Source of the DNA: Sipunculus nudus
Lineage: Eukaryota > Annelida > Sipuncula > Golfingiida > Sipunculidae
DNA length: 64,000 bases
Direction of reading: 5' to 3'
Assembly (NCBI GenBank): GCA_026874595.1
Contig: CM049309.1
Coordinates: 19,161,576-19,225,575, forward strand
Shown here: piece after piece, positions 56,001-64,000 of the stretch
Layout of the letters: the number at the start of each line of letters is the position of its first letter
How positions within the stretch are numbered: position 1 is the first letter of the stretch
The notes under the pieces: model-generated
The model's database searches: none
The model's input: the letters and a program-made list of their open reading frames with translations, nothing else
Told to the model about the DNA's origin: nothing
Made by a program: the position numbers and the translations under genes

Positions 56001-56594
56001 ACATTTTTGTGATAACTGATAATTATACAATGATAATATGACAAATTAACATGACAAATGCAGAAAAAGGACTTATATGCAGATATTTATGAATCTTAAT
56101 ACATTACAACATCAGTAGATATTTTACTGCAATATCTGCTGAAAGTCAAATCATGACATTATTCTTTTAACAATATTTATACCATCCTAATGCTATATAA
56201 ACACCAGCACCATTTCAGCCTTCTGACAATAGAGAGTCCCAAATCAGTGTCAGAGTGCCTTTACATCTTGTATCAAGGGCTGCCCTATAACGCTTGATGA
56301 GGAAGAGAAAGTTGTTATCATTTTTGACAGTGCCTCATGGCCAACAGCTTTGCTGCCACTTTAAATAAACTAAACCAATCATAAGAAATGTTTGCTTACT
56401 TTCTAAGAACACCTACCATGTGTGAGAACAATTCCATTTTAATTAAGTTTTGTAAATCCCCCTGCTTTTTCCATGAATTTCTGAAAGCATGAACACAAGC
56501 ATGTCTCGCATGAGTTAATGTTCAATACACAATAGATAAATTAAAGGTGACACAGCAATTGAAATGTTACCACAACAATTAATTTTCACTTTGG
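56001..56594. other. Unassigned DNA
   Basis: Nothing recognised. Confidence 0.35.
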
Positions 56595-56770
56595 TGTGTG
56601 AGCTCACATGTATTCTTTTCTGTTAATAAAACACTCACAGCCCAATGTTAAGATTACCAACTATTTAAAACTGTACAGAGGCAAACAGATGGATGGTCAT
56701 TGCTGTGCATTCCCACATATGACTTGTGTCACGGCTCAAAATACAGGCTTACCAGCCTACCAGCTCACAG
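56595..56770 (+). repeat. Dispersed repeat R6, copy 2
   Basis: TCACATGTATTCTTTTCTGT, ACTCACAGCCCAATGTTAA and ATGACTTGTGTCACGGCTCA correspond in order to 27700-27850. Confidence 0.4.
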
Positions 56771-59700
56771 CTACATAAACACCTGGACTTGAAAACTGAA
56801 GTGTATATAATGGGTGGAGACTGACTTTGTCACTTAAGTACTGTTTACAGAAACAGCCCAGCAAACTGTGCAGTAGCTAATTTGAAGTGAAACCACTTGG
56901 GAAGTGAAACATGATAACATAAAAATCAACACTGTGTATCCTCTATGTATGAGTGTGTTTTTTTTAATATGGATAATTTGGATTTTTAATAAAGGTTAGG
57001 ATCCAACCAGCAGGGGGCACTACATACTGCTGAATGATAAGAATAAATATATGACAACAGACAATATAAAGAGTGGGTTTTAAGACTTTTAATTAAGATC
57101 CATGAAAAATATTAAAGAAATGGCAGTTATATAGAAATTAAGAGTAAAATCTTTGTGATTATTTTAAAATAACACTTTATGTATTGGCAGTAACTTGGTT
57201 TGAATCAGACCAATCAGTAAATCCTATTTAATATAAAAATCTAATCTATCTTGTTTCATTTCTTCTTGAATCTTACCTGCAACTAAACATTAAATCAACC
57301 AATGAACTATTAAAAGAATCTATTAAACAACCATTTTTCAAAATGATGAATTACATTTCCCCCTAGGGCTTATTACTCATATAGCTCCATATGGATTTAA
57401 ACATTTAATCTAATAAATTGATCCCTTATCAAAATTATCAAACAATTATACTTTCCCCAAGCAAATAATACACAGATATCAGATATTCATAAAGTGATGC
57501 AGTTTCGAGGTCCACACCTGAGTCACTTGGTAATATCTAGATATTATAATGATGAATGTTAATCATTCAGACGAATGAGTGACCATTAGGCAGGAGAACA
57601 GGTGTTCTAGAGCAAATATTAGCTACAAAAGTGTCCAGGCTGACCACACTTGACCATTACATGAGAGCTTGCTTGACAATTAAAGGACAGAACATTTGAC
57701 GATAACAGAAAAGTGTACTTGACTTACCTGTCCATCAGACTCCTATTCCTGACTGAACTTGGAGTGAAGTGCAGCAGTTTGCGACAAAAGTGATGGAGAT
57801 TATGGAATGCGCAGGCTACGCTTACTTCAAAGACTCTCCCCTGCAGATGGTAATTGTAACCCAACTAGCTGGCCTTTCACCATACTATTGACTATCTGAA
57901 AGTGTAAGTGTGTAAATATTAGTGTTAGAACACAATCCGCGAGACCAGCTCACAAATACCAGTGTCAACCCCCAGGGGAGAAATCGTGCCCGACACAATA
58001 GAAATCACTCTCCTCGTATGCTCCCATATGTCCTGGTCCACACTAATGTTTAGTCTGATTATGTTTTTATTTGAAGAGGAAACTGTTCTCCTGGTATTAT
58101 ATTTGCCACATTAATGACCATGGATCCCAACTACTTGATCACCACTTCCTCTTATCCTTCTTCCTTCCTGTCTGCTCAGGTTTTTGAACAATTTAATTCT
58201 TGTATCAACTGCTAACTTTGCTTCCACTGTTTACTGGATTATGTGGGTTCAGTTTCAATTGGTGCCAAAACATCACAGTTCATGCCATCACTGGCTGGAA
58301 GCCAGACAGGGTGGGATGCAAAATGGCACATACAAAAATTGCATTTTTGCAATTTTGTTACAAATCATTTACTGTTTCACAGACTCTGGATCCAAATCTT
58401 ACGAAGAGAGCTAGCAATTAATTTTTAATTTACCAACCAAGACAACCGAAATTTTGCCAATTTGTAGTTAGGGTACAAAAAGTGGTTCAGTTCTTTAACT
58501 AAATTCATGCCAATTTCAATAATACATTTGTAAATTATCTTCTAACATTATTTGTCCAATTGTCAAGGTGGAATCTTGGCATGAACACTGATTAGTAAAT
58601 GTACTCATTACAAATCAATTTTTATCAACTAAAAGTCTGAGCACTGATTCCACATAATTTTTTTTTATATCATGTGGCCCTGCCATCGAAAAGGAAATTC
58701 AACTGCCTCATTTTCTGGCTCTGATGATGTCAACAGAGCGTGTGCATTTAAAATCTACAACCAGAAGACCTACCACTGTTTAAGTTAGAACATTAAGAAC
58801 CAGATTTAATCTGATCAATAGCTCTAAAGAGGTAAAACTGACCAAGTTTTTGTGTGATCCTCCTTAAATCAGCATGTGAAAATTTTCTATTTCAACAAAC
58901 TTGTTGACAAGAAATTGTACATTTATTTCAGTGGGAATTTATTCATGGATGCAGAGCTCCAAGTTGTTAAGATGTATGCAGTTTGAGTTTAATATAATGA
59001 AATAAAATAAATCATTTTAGCCTTTCTACATGTATAATATACTGTGGTTGGTTTTTAAAAATCATATTTGTGAGATTAAATATTTGTGATTTTGATTTTT
59101 TCAATGTTCACAAGGGTTTAATTTTCATGATACAGTAATAAACAAGTGCTGTATATTTGTAACTAGACATAATTATTTGATATAGACCAAAGGGAACATC
59201 CAACAAGTGGAAATTTCTCTTCATTGTCAGATAAAATAACAGGTCTAAAATTATCTAAAAGTCTTCAATTTATTATGTTAAATAAAGTATCATTCTTTGA
59301 CCTGTGACACTGAAGGAAGGGTAAACATACAAGAAAATCTCAGTTGACAAGGTAATACAATATGACTGTTAACCTTATTCACAAAGGTGTACTAATTCCC
59401 CAGTGGCAAACATTGTGAATTTGAAACCCTCATGCATAAAAATTCAACCACACAGTATAAATACATTTTTCATATCAAAAAGATACCACATAGCATGTAA
59501 TACCTGTGTATTCAAGACTTGTCTTCACTTAGAGTTACTAGAATGTGTTTCAGATAATGAGATGTTCTGACAGACAATGGATGGAGGCACATTTCTCGGG
59601 CACAGCAGATGGAAATTCTAGATGTTATCAAAATTTCATTGATTAAGATGAATGGCAGGCCAGACAGACAACAGAGGGACAAAGAGAAGACAGTTCATGT

Positions 59701-59794
59701 AGTATGATAAAAGGATTAGGGTGAGATGACACAGCAACATTTTTTTCATTTAGCACCAGTACTGCCCTTTCTTCACTGGTTTCCAGCTTAGCAT
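56771..59794. other. Unassigned DNA; one CTCF-like motif
   Basis: No gene recognised. CCAGCAGGGGGCAC lies at 57007-57020 (see findings). 57720-58120 is of more even composition. The three overlapping frames at 58184-58428 have no family resemblance. Confidence 0.35.
57007..57020 (+). promoter_or_regulatory. CTCF-like core motif
   Basis: CCAGCAGGGGGCAC fits the bilaterian CTCF core CCASYAGRKGGCRS at every position. A single match in 64 kb is only weak evidence for a functional site. Confidence 0.35.
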
Positions 59795-59992
59795 AATGCC
59801 AGCAATTCACCTACCTCTTCTTAAGAATTTATGCAATCTGAGGCTTACTCTGCCTACATGTTGATGAACTCAAGGTAATTCCTGTTAAAAGAGTTTTTAT
59901 AATGCCTCTGTGTATGAGCTTTTTCATGAACAAGTTGTTGGTAAACACAGCACATGCACCAATGTTGACAAACATAACATCCTTATAACCTA
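59795..59992 (+). repeat. Dispersed repeat R5, copy 4 (left part)
   Basis: CAATTCACCTACC, TTTATAATGCCTC, TTGGTAAACACAG and AATGTTGACAAACA follow the R5 order. The copy then runs straight into the 41-bp satellite at its AACCT...GATGCAACC block. Confidence 0.6.
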
Positions 59993-62625
59993 GATGCAAC
60001 CATCACAAAGACTAGGGATTCAAACTGACTGTGGCACTGACCCTCACAAAGTCTAGGGATTTAAACTGGCCTTAGCACTGACCCTCACAAAGTCTAGGGA
60101 TTTAAACTGGCCTTAGCACTGACCCTCAGAAAGACTAGGGATTCAAACTGCCCTTAGCACTGACCCTAACAAAGATTAGGGATTCAAACTGGCATCAGCA
60201 CTGACCCTCACAAAGATTAGGGATTCAAACATGCCTTAGTACTGACCCTCACAAAAACTAGGGATTCAAACTGGCGTCAGCACTGACCCTCACAAAGACT
60301 AGAGATTCAAATTGGCATCAGCACTGACCCTCACAAAGATTAGGGATTTAAACTGGCCTTAGCACTGACCCTCACAAAGACTAGGGATTCAAACTGCCCT
60401 TAGCACTGACCCTAACAAAGATTAGGGATTCAAACTGGCATCAGCACTGACCCTCACAAAGATTAGGGATTCAAACATGCCTTAGTACTGACCCTCACAA
60501 AAAATAGGGATTCAAACTGGCGTCAGCACTGACCCTCACAAAGACTAGAGATTCAAACTGGCATCAGCACTGACCCTCACAAAGACTAGGGATTTAAACT
60601 GGCCTTAGCACTGACCCTCACAAAGACTAGGGATTCACAGTGGCCTCAGCACTGACCCTCACAAAGACTAGGGATTCAAACTGGCATCAGCACTGACCCT
60701 CACAAAGACTAGAGATTTAAACAGGCATCAGCACTGACCCTCACAAAGACTAGGGATTTAAACTGGCCTTAGCACTGACCCTCACAAAGACTAGGGATTT
60801 AAACTGGCCTTAGCACTGACCCTCACAAAGACTAGGGATTCAAACTGGCCTCAGCACTGACCCTCACAAAGACTAGGGATTCAAACTGGCCTTAGCACTG
60901 ACCCTCACAAGACTAGGGATTCAAACTTGCCTTAGCACTGGCCCTCACAAAGACTAGGGATTCAAACTGGCCTTAGCACTGACCCTCACAAAGATTAGGC
61001 ATTTAAGCTGGCCTCAGCACTGACCCTAACAAAGATTAGGGATTCAAACTGGCCTTAGCACTGACCCTCACAAAGACCAGGGATTAATACTGCCCTTAGC
61101 ACTGACCCTCACAAAGATTAGGGATTCAAACTGCCCTTAGCACTGACCCCACAAAGACTAGGGATTCAAACTGGCCTAAGCACTGATCCTCACAAAGACC
61201 AGGGATTCAAACTGGCCTTAGCACTGACCCTCACAAAGACTAGGGATTCAAACTGGCCTTAGCACTGACCCGCACAAAGACTAGGGATTCAAACTGGCCT
61301 GAGCACTGAACCTAACAAAGATTAGGGATTCAAACTGGCCTCAGCACTGACCCTCACAAAGACTAGGGATTCAAACTGGCCTTAGCACTGACCCTCACAA
61401 AGACTAGGGATTCAAACTGCCCTTAGCACTGACCCTCACAAAGACTAGGGATTCAAACTGGCCTCAGCACTGACCCCACAAAGACTAGAGATTCAAACTG
61501 GCCTTAGCACTGACCCTAACAAAGACTAGAGATTCAAACTGGCCTTAGCACTGACCCTCACAAAGACTAGGGATTCAAACTGGCCTCAGCACTTACCCTC
61601 ACAAAGATTAGGGATTCAAACTGGCCTCAGCACTGACCCTAACAAAGATTAGGGATTTAAACTGGCCTCAGCACTGACCCTCACAAAGTCTAGGGATTCA
61701 AACTAGCCTTAGCACTAACCCTCACAAAGACTAGGGATTCAAACTGGCCTCAGCACTGACCCTCACAAAAACAAGGGATTCAAACTGGCCTATGAACTGA
61801 CCCTCACAAAGACTAGGGAGTCAAACTTGCCTTAGCACTGGCTCTCATAAAGACTAGGGATTCAAACTGGCCCCAGCACTGAACCTAACAAAGATTAGGG
61901 ATTCAAACTGGCCTCAGCACTGACCCTCACAAAGACTAGGGATACAAACTGGCCTCAGCACTGACCCTCACAAAGACTAGGGATACAAACTTGCCTTAGC
62001 ACTGACCCTCACAAAGACTAGGGATACAAACTGGCCTTAGTACTGACCCTCACAAAGACTAGGGATTCAAACTGGCCTCAGCACTGACCCTCACAAAGAC
62101 TAGGGATACAAACTGGCCTCAGCACTGACCCTCACAAAGACTAGGGATTCAAACTGGCCTCAGCACTGACCCTCTTAAAGACTAGGGATATAAACTGGCC
62201 TCAGCACTGACCCTCACAAAGACTAGGGATACAAACTGGCCTCAGCACTGACCCCACAAAGATTAGGGATTCAAACTTGCCACAGCACTGACCCTAACAA
62301 AGATTAGGGATTCAAACTGGCCTCAGCACTGACCCTTACAAAGATTAGGGATTCAAACTGGCCTCAGCACTGACCCTCACAAAGACTAGGGATTCAAACT
62401 GGCCTTAGCACTGACCCTCACAAAGAGTAGGGATTCAAACTGGCCTCAGCACTGATCCTCACAAAGACTAGGGATTAAAACTGGACTCAGCACTGACCCT
62501 CATAATGACTAGGGATTCAAATTGGCCTTTGCACTGACCCTCACAAAGACTAGGGATTCAAATTGGCCTTTGCACTGACCCTCACAAAGACTAGGGATTA
62601 AAACAGAATGTGGCACTGACCACAG
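59993..62625. repeat. 41-bp satellite, about 64 units
   Basis: The consensus 41-bp unit contains GACCCTCACAAAGACTAGGG followed by ATTCAAACTGGCCTCAGCACT. The unit is regular over 2.6 kb with scattered substitutions and 1-base deletions (GACCCCACAAAG). A six-unit block is duplicated (246-bp spacing, for example CATGCCTTAGTACTG at 60230 and 60476), a local higher-order repeat. The first and last units share the variant TGTGGCACTGACC. No spacers or CRISPR features are present. Confidence 0.95.
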
Positions 62626-64000
62626 ACAGTCAATGCATGTGAAAGTCCTAGTGATGGTAAGTGCCATAGTTCCAGTGAGGGCATATCTCACTCTTTGTCA
62701 AAATCAATTTAAAACCTAATTCTCAGTGCAGGTTAGTACCTTAGTTTTAGTGATGGTCACAACTTCAGTCTTATATCAAATTGTGAGCATCAGTGTTGAA
62801 AAGCCATACTGCAAACCATACTGCAGGCCAATGGTGTACAGTTTTTACTTATTCAGTTTCTGGTAACTGCATTCACTGCACAGCAACAGGTCTTAATGCA
62901 CCTGGTCTTATGCCTGGCTGATGGGTATACTAACTGTCCATACAACAAAAGAAACATGGACTTACTTGTCTGCAGTCATGATTATCCGTTGGAATTTCAT
63001 ATATTCAAACCACTGCTGGGGAAAATCACATTGAATTATATAAAGGAGTTCACCAATTTCTCTCACTGGTTCAACTGGAGCCCAGGACCCAGTTTCTGAT
63101 GGGCAATAAAGCAAAAGGGCTAATCGGTTTACATTATTTTTGGTTGAATGATCGATATTACTGAGGGGCCAACTATGTAACGTTCTTGTAAATCTAATAT
63201 ATTGATCTCCATGGGAGACCCACACTGCTGAACACAACTGGTTATTGCGTTGTCTCCAAACATGCATGCAGGAGTCTGTGTTGGTCGTCAGGGAATTTTA
63301 AAATCCATCATGACAAAATAATCAATTACTAAAGGAACGTGTCCTTGGATTAAAAGAATGTGCATTTTTTTTGTTCTTCATCACAAAAACCATTTCATAC
63401 CACTTTACAGAAAAGATGTACTCATCCATCTAAGTACGGTGACCCTGATCTGTTTATTTCAATCCTGCTTTGAAAATCCAATTCTCATTACTGAATATGA
63501 CAATCTAATACATCATATTTGCTCTGTTAATTAAACAGTACGAGGGTCAGTTAATTACTTCTGGGAATGTTGTCATTTGTCATGAAGAATGTGGAAATCT
63601 GTTGTCATTGAGTTCTTAGATCTTGTTTTTCACACACACCAAATTAATACTATACGAACAAATTTTAATTGGGTTTTCTGAACTCTGTTTGGGATATACT
63701 GATCAGGGATTAAGGCTCTCCTAATGCAGCTGGTATACAAGAAAATCCTCAAAGCTGTGGTTACACGATCTGGGACCACGGCAGAATATAACTGCTGTGC
63801 AAGGAGTGTAAGGGACTAACAAAGGAAACAGAGCACTTTAATTCAACTAATGGGTGAAACACTTAATAAATTTATAAAGATTTTCTTTATCATTTTCAGG
63901 GTCAAGATCATAATTATTATACAATTTTAAAAAATATTCAATTTCACAGTTTAACAAAAGAATTGACAAGAACAGCTTTTTTGAAGGCTCAAAAACAGAT
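62626..64000. other. Unassigned DNA
   Basis: No gene recognised. A second stretch with TTAATTAA/TAATTA words and mixed composition lies near 63500-63600. Confidence 0.35.

Noticed and set aside
57793-57891. Short ATG frame followed by a GTAAT donor-like site, as a first exon
   Set aside because: Only ~30 codons before a stop, with no recognisable protein, acceptor or downstream exon.
58184-58428. Three overlapping plus frames
   Set aside because: All three frames are open for similar lengths by chance in AT-rich DNA and none resembles a protein.
59993-62625. CRISPR-like array
   Set aside because: There are no distinct spacers; the whole 41-bp unit is repeated, and the context is eukaryotic.

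Overview
The window looks like non-coding, repeat-dominated nuclear DNA from a marine invertebrate, most probably a bivalve mollusc. The reasons are low gene density, AT-rich sequence, tRNA-headed SINEs, and several families of non-autonomous repeats that have tandem cores, GACGG-type microsatellites and hairpin 3' ends of the kind known from bivalves. The organism is an inference; nothing in the sequence names it. I found no convincing host protein-coding gene, rRNA or functional tRNA. The window could be intergenic or part of a large intron.

The only clearly coding unit is a complete Ty3/gypsy-type LTR retrotransposon at 7760-14562 (+). It has two 572-bp LTRs in which I see no difference, a primer-binding site, gag (8362-9249), pol (9250-13566) and a polypurine tract. 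Pol carries protease, reverse transcriptase, RNase H, integrase and a C-terminal chromodomain. Gag and pol lie in one frame, separated by a single TGA whose flanking codons match the tobamovirus-type readthrough context. The element sits inside an older ~360-bp inverted-terminal repeat, and this allows the target duplication to be read.

From left to right: a SINE (338-478), an old dispersed repeat (650-1075), a 39-bp minisatellite (1745-1990) and a GC-richer transposon-like element with 25-bp terminal inverted repeats (3647-5208). The LTR retrotransposon follows. Next come a hairpin/TIR element with a 280-bp dimeric tandem core (17001-18572) and the first member of a hairpin-ended family, called H1 here (19280-20594). 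Minisatellites of 60 bp (23155-24010) and 35 bp (26655-27270) follow, then a 1.5-kb element with long inverted ends built of palindromic words (28359-29872) and a MITE (30463-30732). A 3-kb composite repeat (family H3, 35076-38069) contains a second 278-bp array. Two near-tandem full-length H1 copies lie at 39372-43703. The right third has minus-strand SINEs, an H1 copy with a different core (50636-52364), a second H3 copy (53128-55265) and a ~2.6-kb, 41-bp satellite (59993-62625).

The most notable pattern is a shared architecture. H1 and H3 both start AACAAGG, have 10-12 bp subterminal inverted repeats and end CTAAAAA. The palindrome GGTGGCGCCACC, or close variants, recurs once per monomer in several otherwise different tandem cores. 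This suggests rolling-circle (Helentron/HINE-like) non-autonomous elements that exchange tandem cores. That is inference, since no helicase gene is present in the window.
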